This document shows positions 34,842 to 43,595 of a stretch of 64,000 nt of DNA, piece after piece. The position numbers and the translations under genes were made by a program. The DNA is from CAZUMW01 sp964621615 (GTDB lineage: Bacteria > Desulfobacterota > WTBG01 > CAIYCZ01 > CAIRTM01): assembly GCA_964621615.1 (NCBI GenBank), contig CAZUMW010000014.1, positions 33,163 to 97,162 of the forward strand, read 5' to 3'. Numbering within the stretch: the stretch's first letter is position 1; the number at the start of each line of letters is the position of its first letter. The notes under the pieces are model-generated. The model worked only from the letters and a program-made list of their open reading frames with translations, did not search any database and was not told the DNA's origin.

Positions 34842-35993
34842 TTATTTGACGGTAACTTGGATTGTCGTCTGCGGATCACCTTTTGCGATATGGGACGTGA
34901 ACTTAACGTCGCCTTTTTTAGCCATTTTTGTTTCTTTAAGAATCTGTTCACAAAAATCATTATCCATTTCCTGAAGTGCCTTTTTGTAGGCCTTCGGTGC
35001 CTGGAACATATCGGCGATCTGCACAAAAGGATCAGCCACAGCCTTTATTGTTACTTTATTATCGGTCTCTGAATCGATAGTATAAGCAATATATTTATTT
35101 TTCTGGCAATACATAATAACATCGGCAAGCTCTTTTGCGGTTTTTACGCGGCCGATTTCCAGATCCAGGCGTGCATCCCGGGTCCATTCCGGAGGAAATG
35201 TCCGCCACAGCTTCATGTAAATATCATTGGCCTTTTCTTTTGCGTTCTTATACAGCTGGGTCCAGGCAATGAGGTCGACCGCAAAAAAACCGGAAAACGT
35301 TGCAGGACCCTGCTCCTCAAATGATCTTTTCTGTTTTTTCAGTATGAAATTGATCGGCTCCTGATTGCCCATCTCAAGGTCGATGAATTTATTTTCAACT
35401 TCAGGGAGATGACGGTCCGGATCTGCAGCACGGGTTCTCAGGATAATCTGACAGGCACAGGCAGCACCGTCACGGCACCGGCCTGTCGGCAGCTCGACAC
35501 GAACCTGTTCCTTAAGCCCGTTTTTCTGAGCCTCCTCTATAAGCGCCCAGATATAAACGTATGTCAGATATACTTCCTGCCGATAATAATCAAGGCGGCA
35601 GTACTGATTGTCCGCGGGGCCGTACCCGGGGTTAGCGCACCACAATACATGGCCGACATGCTCTTTATCGGTGTTTCTTTTAGTCACATACAGGGCGGGA
35701 ACGCCGGTAAAGCATATATCGACAATTTTTCCCAGCGTGGGAAGATCCTTTACCTCTTTTATGCCCAGAGCCTGCATGGCACCGGCAAAGCCGATCCGCG
35801 CCAGCTCAGCCCAGACGTTGCCGTAGCACTGTATAGCAAGCTCCTCACCAAGCTCAGGTTTAAATGTCCGCCAGATGTAATACACATGCCCAAAAAGCGA
35901 TTTGAGCGCATCTACCGTAAGCTGCTGGATGTTTTTACCGAGCAGTTTGCTGTGTGCTTCCATAAATTGTAGTACCGGATCTTTTTCAGCCAT
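34842..35993 (-). CDS. Unrecognised 383 aa soluble protein, possible internal duplication
   Basis: I do not recognise this protein with confidence. It has no signal or membrane helix. Its first half contains a Cys-rich stretch (GRCRDGAACACQIILR, about 176-191) that recalls V4R/ATC-hydrolase-like proteins. Both halves seem to repeat an order of elements: an I(V/M)..C strand, a Y-rich strand, a V...V...P loop, then helix plus terminal strand. That suggests an ancient duplication. It is a stand-alone unit with a strong AGGAGG nine bases before the ATG and a very strong terminator, hinting at high expression. Whether it is an enzyme or a ligand-binding protein is open. Confidence 0.75.
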   Translation of the reverse strand: MAEKDPVLQFMEAHSKLLGKNIQQLTVDALKSLFGHVYYIWRTFKPELGEELAIQCYGNVWAELARIGFAGAMQALGIKEVKDLPTLGKIVDICFTGVPALYVTKRNTDKEHVGHVLWCANPGYGPADNQYCRLDYYRQEVYLTYVYIWALIEEAQKNGLKEQVRVELPTGRCRDGAACACQIILRTRAADPDRHLPEVENKFIDLEMGNQEPINFILKKQKRSFEEQGPATFSGFFAVDLIAWTQLYKNAKEKANDIYMKLWRTFPPEWTRDARLDLEIGRVKTAKELADVIMYCQKNKYIAYTIDSETDNKVTIKAVADPFVQIADMFQAPKAYKKALQEMDNDFCEQILKETKMAKKGDVKFTSHIAKGDPQTTIQVTVK

Positions 35994-36346
35994 AGCGATT
36001 TTCCTCCTATCGAATTAAATTAACCGCGGTTCACACCGAACCTGTTGTGCCATGATAAAAAATTATATTTATAGAAAAATAGTGACCAATTGTCAATTAA
36101 AATGATTCCCGCTGCAGCACACGGTGCGGTGCGACCGGGTATGTGTTATGTAAAGAAATGGCCTTTCACCTTTTGTGCCCGAATGTACAAAAGGTGAAAG
36201 GCCGCCCGCTGCGCTGAATCCAACCGCACGGGATTACACGATTTTTGACTTTTATTTTCTCTATATATTTATTACAGTAAGGGGAAAAATGAGGGCCCGT
36301 AAAGCGGCACTTATTTTTATACCCATTAAAAAAAGGGAACCTATTA
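35994..36346. other. Intergenic region between divergent genes
   Basis: This 353-bp region must carry promoters for both the 383 aa gene (reading left) and the SDR gene (reading right). It contains a 17-bp inverted repeat (listed separately). A TTGACT at 36245-36250 is followed by AT-rich sequence with several -10-like hexamers (TATTTA, TATTAC), so a plus-strand sigma-70 promoter is likely but its exact -10 is uncertain. I see no gene here. Confidence 0.5.
36160..36203. promoter_or_regulatory. 17-bp perfect inverted repeat, 10-base loop
   Basis: Arms 36160-36176 and 36187-36203 are exact reverse complements. Neither side has a T or A run, so it does not look like a simple terminator. It lies about 70 bases upstream of the TTGACT promoter element and 167 bases upstream of the 383 aa start. 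It could be an operator or an RNA hairpin in a long leader. Confidence 0.5.
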
Positions 36347-37255
36347 ATGATTCTTCTGGTAGGTGCCACCGGCCTTCTCGGAAGTACAATAGCTCATCAG
36401 CTGCGGTCACAAAATCTGCCTGTACGCTGCTTTGTCAGACACGGCTCCGATACCAGCAGCCTTCCGCCTGACGTGAACATAAAACGCGGCGATGTCACCA
36501 GCAAAGCGGATGTATCTGCAGCGATGGAAAACATCTCGGCGGTTATCAGCTCTTTTGCAACAAATATTGCCAAAGACCCCCGCGTTTATACGCTGTGGTC
36601 TAACGATTATGAGGGCAATCGCACCCTTATCGAATGCGCGCGCAGTGCCGGGGTCAGAAAATTCATATTCACCAGCTACTGGGGGCTTGCAAAAGCAGGC
36701 GGCTTTGAGCACGGTAAAATAAAAAAAATTATAGAAGACATGCTCAGCGTAAGCGCAATGGATTATACGGTATTCAGGATAACAACGCTGGCAACCGACA
36801 TGTCAATGCTCACGGGCACAAGCCTGCAAAAGCGCGGGTGGACATTCATGCTCATGAAAAAAAATGAAAAAATCCGCCCGATACTGCTGGAAGACCTTTC
36901 CCGCTGTATCGTTGATGCACTTGACAATTCCCGTGCGTCCTTCAAGGTGATCGAGGTCGCCGGAACGGAAGAGTATACGCTTATCGAGCTCCGCGATCTG
37001 TTCCGCACAGCACTTGGCAGGCGTGTTCATTTTATATTTGTACCGCTTACACTTGCCTCAGCGATCGCTTCCTGCATAGACTGCTTCACCGGCAGCGCCT
37101 ACAATGCCCGCGGGCTGGTTTCAGCATTCACCGGCGGAAGCACCTGTGATATTACGGAAATGAACAGAATCTTCACCCCTGCACAGGGCAGCTTTTCACA
37201 GTACCTGAAAAACTTTTTTTCCACAGGGTCTGTAGCCCGGCATGAACCGGACTGA
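36347..37255 (+). CDS. NmrA-like atypical short-chain dehydrogenase/reductase
   Basis: This 302 aa protein has the Rossmann motif GATGLLGS (residues 6-13) at the N terminus, an R/S-rich nucleotide loop (RHGSDTS) and no YxxxK catalytic pair, fitting the NmrA/atypical extended SDR group that binds NAD(P) and acts as a sensor or isomerase/reductase. A Tyr at FTSYWGLAK takes the usual Tyr place without a following Lys. The substrate is unknown. AAGGGA lies eight bases before the ATG. The next gene on the strand, moaA, starts 139 bases later, so co-transcription is possible. Confidence 0.7.
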   Translation: MILLVGATGLLGSTIAHQLRSQNLPVRCFVRHGSDTSSLPPDVNIKRGDVTSKADVSAAMENISAVISSFATNIAKDPRVYTLWSNDYEGNRTLIECARSAGVRKFIFTSYWGLAKAGGFEHGKIKKIIEDMLSVSAMDYTVFRITTLATDMSMLTGTSLQKRGWTFMLMKKNEKIRPILLEDLSRCIVDALDNSRASFKVIEVAGTEEYTLIELRDLFRTALGRRVHFIFVPLTLASAIASCIDCFTGSAYNARGLVSAFTGGSTCDITEMNRIFTPAQGSFSQYLKNFFSTGSVARHEPD

Positions 37256-37394
37256 CAATCGTGTTGCTGTGGAAAAGCCCGGCAAATAAGCCGGACAAAT
37301 TGACAATACCGGATAATTCTGATACTATTAAAAAACTCACACACGCCAAGCGACCGGCCATGAAACCGGCCGCACAAAACGTGACTTAATTCTT

Positions 37395-38384
37395 ATGCAT
37401 AAAATAGTTGACAGCTACAATCGTCATATAAATTATCTGCGCATTTCCGTCACTGACCGCTGCAATCTTCGCTGCGTATACTGCATGCCCGCCGGCGGCA
37501 TCCCCCTGTTAAGCCATAATGAAATATTGAGCTTTGAGGAAATAACACGGATTGCCCGCATAGCATCCCGAACCGGAATTTCAAAAATACGCATTACCGG
37601 CGGAGAGCCGCTGGTTCGCAAAGGAATAACCTCCCTGATCGAACAGCTGCAGGCAATTCCCGGCATAAACGACTTGAGCATAACCACAAACGGCATACTG
37701 CTTGAGTCACACGCCGACGCGCTCAAAAAAGCAGGCCTGAGGAGAATAAACATAAGCCTCGACAGCCTTGATGCTGAAAAATACAAAAAGATCACCCGCG
37801 GGGGCGATATACACGCAGTTTTACGGGGGATTAACAAAGCGCAGGATGCAGGTTTTAATCCAATAAAAATAAATGTCGTCGTGATGCGCGGAGTTAACGA
37901 TGATGAGCTTTGCTCATTTGCCGAACTAAGCATGCAGCACAATGCGCATATCAGATTTATCGAATTTATGCCCGTGGATGAAAAAAGCATTTGGGGCAAA
38001 GACCTGTATATTTCAAATGATGAATTAAAAACCGGGCTTAGCCGAATGGGTGAGCTGGTACCGGTAGAGCCCGATGTCGGATCCGGCCCTGCGGTAATGT
38101 ACCGCTTGAAGGGAGCGCCCGGCCTTATCGGGCTTATTTCACCTCTCAGCAATCATTTCTGCGCAACCTGCAACCGCCTGCGGCTCACTGCAGACGGAAA
38201 GCTTCGCGCCTGCCTGTTTTCAGATGATGAAACAGACATTAAAACACCGCTTCGGACCGGCTGCACCGATAGCCGGCTGCAGGATATAATAACGCAGGTA
38301 ATTCTTTCCAAGCCCCGCCGTCATACTGTAATGGAACCCTCCTTTAAAAAATGCAAAAAAGGCATGTCGGCAATCGGCGGGTAA
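37395..38384 (+). CDS. moaA: GTP 3',8-cyclase MoaA (molybdenum cofactor)
   Basis: MoaA is the radical-SAM enzyme that turns GTP into 3',8-cyclo-GTP, the first step to molybdopterin. The 329 aa protein has the SAM-cluster motif CNLRCVYC near residues 19-26, and a second [4Fe-4S] site (HFCATCNRLR with a later C at RACLF). It ends in the Gly-Gly tail needed for activity. The length is normal. It is followed 76 bases later by a MobB-like gene, which supports a molybdenum cofactor setting, but other moa/moe genes are not in the window. Confidence 0.95.
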   Translation: MHKIVDSYNRHINYLRISVTDRCNLRCVYCMPAGGIPLLSHNEILSFEEITRIARIASRTGISKIRITGGEPLVRKGITSLIEQLQAIPGINDLSITTNGILLESHADALKKAGLRRINISLDSLDAEKYKKITRGGDIHAVLRGINKAQDAGFNPIKINVVVMRGVNDDELCSFAELSMQHNAHIRFIEFMPVDEKSIWGKDLYISNDELKTGLSRMGELVPVEPDVGSGPAVMYRLKGAPGLIGLISPLSNHFCATCNRLRLTADGKLRACLFSDDETDIKTPLRTGCTDSRLQDIITQVILSKPRRHTVMEPSFKKCKKGMSAIGG

Positions 38385-38460
38385 TACGGCCCCGCACCGG
38401 GCTCACACATCGCCCTGTGCTAAAAACGGCTATACATAAATCCGCCCTGCAACACGCGTC

Positions 38461-39054
38461 ATGAATAACCGGTCACCTGCATATATCACCATTTCAGGCC
38501 TTTATTCCGGCGTCGGCAAAACGCTTATGGCCGAGCAGCTGCTTCAGATAATCCCACGCATCGCAGCAGTCAAAATAACAATACATGACAGCGCTCCCGT
38601 TATCACTGACAGGGAGGATGAAATCATGATTCCCGGCAAGGACACGTTCAGATTGCGCCGGGGGGGGGCAGACAAGGTGGTATGGATCCGCTCAGGCGAA
38701 TCAGGACTTCAGGAAGCATTCGGTATTGCAGCCCGGATGCTTTCCGGCTACAGCACTATACTCATAGAGGGAAACAGCATACTCAATCACATTAACCCGC
38801 GTCTTGCGCTGTTTGTTGCAGACGACAGCATTTCATCTAAAGCGCTCATCAAGACGAGCAGGCTTGCCGCACTTGAAAAAGCGGATCTCATTATACACAA
38901 CATCAGCGGTACACGCGGTCAAGGGGAACACTGCCGTGCGGCAGAGCGCTACGCAACGATGGGCATAACCGCACCGGTAATAACAGCGTCTCTGCGTGAT
39001 GCCGCCGCAGTGCGCACCGCCCTAAAACACATTCTGATCGAGAAAGGCCTGTAG
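38461..39054 (+). CDS. MobB-like P-loop GTPase/ATPase
   Basis: This 197 aa protein has a Walker A at the N terminus (GLYSGVGKT, about 13-21) and a SIMIBI-like layout resembling MobB, which assists guanylation of molybdenum cofactor. Its place after moaA supports this. Several MobB features are unclear, so another P-loop role is possible. Its last 33 bases overlap the end of the thioredoxin gene on the other strand. Confidence 0.6.
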   Translation: MNNRSPAYITISGLYSGVGKTLMAEQLLQIIPRIAAVKITIHDSAPVITDREDEIMIPGKDTFRLRRGGADKVVWIRSGESGLQEAFGIAARMLSGYSTILIEGNSILNHINPRLALFVADDSISSKALIKTSRLAALEKADLIIHNISGTRGQGEHCRAAERYATMGITAPVITASLRDAAAVRTALKHILIEKGL

Positions 39055-39360
39055 CTTCTGAATCAGCGTTTCTTTGGGCTGGACGCCGACCATGCGCTCC
39101 TCCTCCTCTCCGCCATGGAAAATAATCAGCGTGGGGATGCCCCGTATTGCATACTTCTCCGCAAGCTCCGGACAATGGTCAACATTGACCTTTCCGACCT
39201 TGACCTGCCCGGCGAGCTCACCAGCAATCTCCTCCAGAACCGGTGCGAGCATCTTGCAGGGACCGCACCACTCCGCCCAGAAATCAACCAGAGCAGGCAC
39301 GGATGAGCGCAGCACCTGCTCGTCAAAATTTTCACCTGTAAGGGTTAATTCATCTGCCAT
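39022..39360 (-). CDS. trxA: Thioredoxin
   Basis: This 112 aa protein is a classical thioredoxin, a cytosolic disulfide reductase. The active site WCGPCK has C32 and C35, preceded by VDFWAEW, and the cis-Pro loop is in RGIPTLIIF. There is no signal peptide. It has an AGGAGG-type site before the ATG (complement of 39363-39373). It ends inside the tail of the convergent MobB-like gene. Confidence 0.95.
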   Translation of the reverse strand: MADELTLTGENFDEQVLRSSVPALVDFWAEWCGPCKMLAPVLEEIAGELAGQVKVGKVNVDHCPELAEKYAIRGIPTLIIFHGGEEEERMVGVQPKETLIQKLQAFLDQNVF

Positions 39361-39546
39361 ATAACACCTCCTGAAAAATGGTTACCGCTATCCCGGCTGG
39401 CGTTTGAAATCCTACCATGTTATCACTGCACAATCAAGCTCAGTCATGCCCGTTGGCCCAATATTAACTTGACGCTCAGCCCTAAACATATTATAACTCT
39501 ACGACTAAACCACTATGCTACCGGAACCAAATGGAGGATTATACGT

Positions 39547-40725
39547 ATGAAGAATGCTGTCATCACAAGCGCAGTCAGAACTCCAGTCGGTAAATTCGGC
39601 GGAACGCTGAAAGACATTCCCGCCTATGAGCTCGGCGCCATCACCATCAAAGAGGCTGTAAAAAGATCCGGCATCAAGCCCGATCAGGTCGAAGAGGTAA
39701 TCTTCGGCAACGTTCTCACAACAGCCCAGGGCCAGAACCCCGCCCGCCAGGCATCCATGGGTGCGGGAATTCCCAAGGAGATTCCCGCTTTCACCATCAA
39801 CAAAGTGTGTGCCTCAGGCCTTAAAGCCGTATCTATCGCCGCACAAACCATCAAGGCCGAAGATAACAGCATTGTCGTTGCCGGCGGACAGGAGAATATG
39901 AGCTGGGCGCCGTACGCCGTTCCGGGCGCGCGATGGGGAACCAGGATGGGCAATGCCACCCTGCTCGACTGCATGATAAATGACGGGCTCTGGGAAAAGT
40001 TCAACAATTACCACATGGGCATCACTGCTGAAAACATAGCAGAAAAGTATAATATATCCCGCGAGGAGCAGGACCTGTTCGCGCTCGAAAGTGAAAACCG
40101 CGCAGAGCAGGCAATTAAAAACGGGATATTTAAAGATGAAATCATTCCCGTACCGGTGCCGCAGCGCAAAGGCGACCCCATACTATTCGATACCGATGAA
40201 TTTCCCACTCTGGGAACGACAATTGATAAGCTCGGCAAGCTGCGGCCGGCTTTTAAAAAGGACGGGACCGTCACAGCGGGCAATGCTTCAGGCATAAATG
40301 ACAGCGCTGCCGCGCTGGTTATCATGTCCGAGGATACCGCCGGCGCTCTTGGCGCAGAACCGCTGGGCACAATCGTTTCATATGCCTCAGGCGGAGTTGA
40401 TCCCGCATTTATGGGGATGGGCCCGATTCCTGCAGTCAAAAAAGCGCTTGAAAAAGCAGGGCTGTCCGTCGGCGACATTGACTACTGGGAGCTCAATGAA
40501 GCCTTTGCATCTCAATCGCTGTGCTGCATCAGGGAGCTTGACATAGACCCTGCCAGGGTCAATCATCACGGCGGCGCGATATCGCTCGGGCACCCGATCG
40601 GCGCAAGCGGCGCCCGTATACTGGTAACCATGCTGTATGAAATGAAACGTATCGATGCAAAGATCGGCTGTGCCACACTGTGCATCGGCGGAGGAATGGG
40701 ACACGCAATGATAGTTAAGAGATAA
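39547..40725 (+). CDS. atoB: Acetyl-CoA C-acetyltransferase (thiolase II)
   Basis: I start it at ATG 39547, with GGAGG nine bases upstream, giving 392 aa, the standard length. Thiolases join two acetyl-CoA or cleave 3-ketoacyl-CoA. The catalytic residues are in place: C88 in NKVCASG, H349 in GHPIGASG and C379 in CIGGGMGHA. It stands alone on its strand and ends at its own terminator, so it is probably a monocistronic metabolic gene. Chain-length preference cannot be read; biosynthetic AtoB/PhaA-type is the closest. Confidence 0.93.
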   Translation: MKNAVITSAVRTPVGKFGGTLKDIPAYELGAITIKEAVKRSGIKPDQVEEVIFGNVLTTAQGQNPARQASMGAGIPKEIPAFTINKVCASGLKAVSIAAQTIKAEDNSIVVAGGQENMSWAPYAVPGARWGTRMGNATLLDCMINDGLWEKFNNYHMGITAENIAEKYNISREEQDLFALESENRAEQAIKNGIFKDEIIPVPVPQRKGDPILFDTDEFPTLGTTIDKLGKLRPAFKKDGTVTAGNASGINDSAAALVIMSEDTAGALGAEPLGTIVSYASGGVDPAFMGMGPIPAVKKALEKAGLSVGDIDYWELNEAFASQSLCCIRELDIDPARVNHHGGAISLGHPIGASGARILVTMLYEMKRIDAKIGCATLCIGGGMGHAMIVKR

Positions 40726-40737
40726 CGTGATTCCGGT

Positions 40738-40788
40738 GCTGTTCCCGGTACGCTGAACGACCGGATTTACCGGGAACAGCTTTTTTTT
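40738..40788 (+). terminator. Rho-independent terminator after thiolase
   Basis: Arms 40738-40750 and 40768-40780 are perfect reverse complements over 13 bases and are followed by eight T (40781-40788). It lies 12 bases after the thiolase stop. Confidence 0.93.
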
Positions 40789-40875
40789 CTGCATCCGTTT
40801 AAAGTTTTCCCCTCCTTATGCGATAAAAAAATATAATATTTTTTATACTTCAATCCGCCATACCCGCAAATCGTC

Positions 40876-41484
40876 ATGATTGCATATTTTATAAAAGGGG
40901 GCTTTTTCATGGTCCCCCTCCTTCTGTGCTCGATCATTTCCCTGGCCATATTCCTGGAAAAATTATGGGCTCTTCAGAAAAAGAGGGTTATCCCTCAAAA
41001 TTTCATTATTGAAATAGAGCACCTGCTCAGAGCTGAAAAATTCACCGAAGCAATTGATCTGTGCAAAAAAACACCTGCACCTATTTCGCGCATACTGCTG
41101 AACGGCATCAGAAATTACGGGAAGCGCCGCGAGGTAATAAAAGAAATTATCGAGGAGGTCGGTAAGCGGGAAGCTGCGCACCTGGACCGCTATGTGGAAA
41201 GCCTTGCAACCATTGCAAGCATCAGCACGCTTCTCGGTCTGCTGGGTACCATAGCGGGCATGATCGACATTTTCGGCGTCATTTCCCTCCAGGATACGGT
41301 CAAGCCCGCTCTGCTTGCCGGCGGTATTTCCGAAGCCCTCTATACGACAAGCGCAGGTCTCAGCATTGCAATCCCTACCCTGGTGTTTTACCGATTCGTC
41401 TCGGCCAGGTCAGACAGGCTTATTCTTGAGATGGAGGAGTATTGCCTCAGAATGGTCGAGCTCATTAAGGAACAGCAGCGTTAG
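40876..41484 (+). CDS. exbB: ExbB/TolQ-type proton channel protein
   Basis: This 202 aa inner-membrane protein has three membrane helices (about 10-30, 112-135 and 150-175) and the conserved ...TVKPALLAGGISEALYTTSAGL core of ExbB/TolQ/MotA proteins, which use proton flow to drive energy transfer. It pairs with the ExbD-like gene 15 bases on. No TonB, TolA or receptor lies nearby, so whether it powers uptake, Tol-like envelope support or something else is unclear. TATAAT at 40832-40837 may be a -10, but no good -35 is seen. Confidence 0.85.
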   Translation: MIAYFIKGGFFMVPLLLCSIISLAIFLEKLWALQKKRVIPQNFIIEIEHLLRAEKFTEAIDLCKKTPAPISRILLNGIRNYGKRREVIKEIIEEVGKREAAHLDRYVESLATIASISTLLGLLGTIAGMIDIFGVISLQDTVKPALLAGGISEALYTTSAGLSIAIPTLVFYRFVSARSDRLILEMEEYCLRMVELIKEQQR

Positions 41485-41499
41485 CAGCGGTCCCCTGCA

Positions 41500-41916
41500 A
41501 TGGAATTCAAAGCAAAACAAAAAAAAGGCATTCATCTGGACATAACCCCTGTTGTCGACACTGTCTTTAATCTGCTCATATTTTTCGCCCTGTCATTCAA
41601 CTTTACCGCACCGACGGCGTTCAACATACATCTTCCGAACGTTGCATCCCCCGAAAAGCCGGAAGCCGTTTCACCGGTAGTCATACACATTCCACATGAC
41701 GGATCACTGTATGTAAACAATAATCCATTGGATTCCCCGGATGAGCTTTCACGGTTTCTTACGCACAAAACCGCCCCGTCTGCACACACATCTGTCATCA
41801 TCCATGCAGACAAGCGCGTCCCCCACGGCACGGTTATACAGGTAATGGATATCTGCAAGACCGCCGGATTCCACAAATTATCAATTGCAGCTGCCGCCGG
41901 AAAACGGTCCCCATAA
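41500..41916 (+). CDS. exbD: ExbD/TolR-type protein
   Basis: This 138 aa protein has a short cytosolic tail, one membrane helix (about 18-36) with the proton-carrying Asp (D20 in PVVDTVFNLL), and a periplasmic domain that ends with the VPHGTVIQVMDICKTAGF segment typical of ExbD/TolR. It forms the channel with the preceding ExbB-like protein. The next gene starts 284 bases later, after an AT-rich gap, so the pilus genes probably have their own promoter. Confidence 0.88.
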   Translation: MEFKAKQKKGIHLDITPVVDTVFNLLIFFALSFNFTAPTAFNIHLPNVASPEKPEAVSPVVIHIPHDGSLYVNNNPLDSPDELSRFLTHKTAPSAHTSVIIHADKRVPHGTVIQVMDICKTAGFHKLSIAAAAGKRSP

Positions 41917-42200
41917 TCTTTTGCGTAATATTTACCAGTATTAAGCGCATAAAAATTATGAAGTTTTTTTTATTTTGTGCGATACAAGAAGTAAACCAAA
42001 ATAAATCCGTATCAACATGCGCGTCTTTTTCAGTCGAAAGCCCAATATGTGCCGCATACTCAGCTGCACCGGATGCATATATTGCTACAAATATACAACA
42101 CAGCGGCAAACATATGAAAAATATGTCCATAACAAACAAAATGAATAACAATATTTCAAAAAAAAAACTCAATATTAAAATATTTTTGCCGAAAGTTTAG

Positions 42201-42485
42201 ATGAAACAAATAATAATTACATCACTGTTCATAGTGTGCTTTGCAGGAATTGTATCTGTAACCATATTCGGCAAACACGGTATTGTGTATATGATGCATC
42301 TCCAGCAGGAGCTGCACAATATAGAAAGCGAAAACAAGATGCTCAGCACAAAAAATGCATATCTTAGAAAACAAATCGGGCTTCTGACCAACAGCACAGG
42401 CTATATTGAAAAAATAGCCCGCAATGAGCTCGGGCTCGCCAGGAGCAACGAGCTGATCTATCTTGTTCAAAACGCAGAGCGATAA
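42201..42485 (+). CDS. FtsB/DivIC-like septum protein
   Basis: This 94 aa protein has a short N terminus, one membrane helix (about 3-24), a coiled coil (30-65) and a C-terminal ARNELGLARSNE-like segment; the YIEKIARNELGLARSNELIYLV region matches the FtsB/DivIC family, which link the early and late divisome with FtsL and FtsQ. It sits 48 bases before pilM. It could instead be a pilus-linked relative, but the family signature is good. Confidence 0.75.
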   Translation: MKQIIITSLFIVCFAGIVSVTIFGKHGIVYMMHLQQELHNIESENKMLSTKNAYLRKQIGLLTNSTGYIEKIARNELGLARSNELIYLVQNAER

Positions 42486-42533
42486 GATTCAACGTTTAAA
42501 GCCTCAATAAAATATTTCAGCGGCGGTTTTTTT

Positions 42534-43589
42534 ATGCAGATATTGTTTTCACCGAAAACGCTTTTGGGCCTTGATATCGGAACGAGCTCTATTAAGCTTG
42601 TCGAGCTGACTGAATCAAAGGGAAATTATCGGCTCAAAAATTTCGGCATCTCGAAACTGCCTAAGGAAACAATTGTAAACGGCGTTATTATTAACGCAGA
42701 CCCGCTGATACAGTCCATACGCAATCTGTTATCAAACCTTAAAATAACTAAAAAAGACACCGTCATTTCAATATCCGGGCATCCGGTCATCATAAAAAAA
42801 ATATCCCTCCCCTTCATGAGCGAAGAAGAGCTAGAGCCGGTTATATCCACCGAAGCTGAGCAGTACATTCCTTTTGATCTTGATGAGGTCAATATGGATT
42901 TTCAGATTCTCGGCGTTAATGAAGAAAACCCCGATCAAATGGATGTCATGCTTGTTGCAGCCAAAAAAGCAATGATCGAGGAATATGTTGACTCCCTGAA
43001 AAACGCCGGCCTCAGACCGCGTATCATCGACATCGATGTGTTTGCGCTGGAAAATGCGTTCAACATGAATTACCTGTACGAGGAAAATGAAATGTTTGCG
43101 CTCATCGACATCGGTGCAAGCGTGACAAATATAAACATAATTAAAAACGGCACGTCCCTGTTCAACCGCGATATATTCCTCGGTGGCACACAGATAACCG
43201 AAGAAATACAAAAAGAGCTTCAGGTAAGCTTTGAAGAAGCTGAAATGCTCAAGACAGGTGAACACATAGAAGGAATAGATCAGGCTCTGCTCAATCAGAC
43301 AATCGCGAAAACAACTTCATCCATTGCCCGCGAAATCCAGAGAACCCTGGACTTTTTTACCGGATCAAGCTATGCCGATATTAACCATATTTATTTAAGC
43401 GGCGGCGGGTCAAAAACTCCCGGATTAAAAGAGCTGATTGAGGAAAAAATTGAGGTTAATATTGAATTTTTCGATCCGTTTAAAATGATACGCTACGACA
43501 AAAAAACATTCGATCCTGAATATATAAAAGATATTTCAATATTTGCGTCCATCAGTGTCGGTCTGGCGTCACGCAAAATTGGAGACTGA
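42534..43589 (+). CDS. pilM: Type IV pilus inner-membrane platform protein PilM
   Basis: PilM is the actin-like cytosolic ring of the type IV pilus alignment complex and binds the PilN tail. The 351 aa protein has the FtsA/actin phosphate-1 motif LGLDIGTSSIKL at the start, the DIGASVTNINI phosphate-2 motif and the LSGGGSKTPGL adenosine motif. Length and order (pilM-N-O-P-Q) are standard. Confidence 0.95.
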   Translation: MQILFSPKTLLGLDIGTSSIKLVELTESKGNYRLKNFGISKLPKETIVNGVIINADPLIQSIRNLLSNLKITKKDTVISISGHPVIIKKISLPFMSEEELEPVISTEAEQYIPFDLDEVNMDFQILGVNEENPDQMDVMLVAAKKAMIEEYVDSLKNAGLRPRIIDIDVFALENAFNMNYLYEENEMFALIDIGASVTNINIIKNGTSLFNRDIFLGGTQITEEIQKELQVSFEEAEMLKTGEHIEGIDQALLNQTIAKTTSSIAREIQRTLDFFTGSSYADINHIYLSGGGSKTPGLKELIEEKIEVNIEFFDPFKMIRYDKKTFDPEYIKDISIFASISVGLASRKIGD

Positions 43590-43595
43590 ACATAA

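Noticed and set aside
34733..35026. A 97-codon minus-strand frame across the 21-bp terminator
   Set aside because: It overlaps the end of the 383 aa gene in another frame and would translate the terminator stem.
41958..42200. An 80-codon frame between exbD and the FtsB-like gene
   Set aside because: No ribosome site, Asn/Lys-rich low-complexity sequence that mirrors AT-rich DNA, and no family signature.
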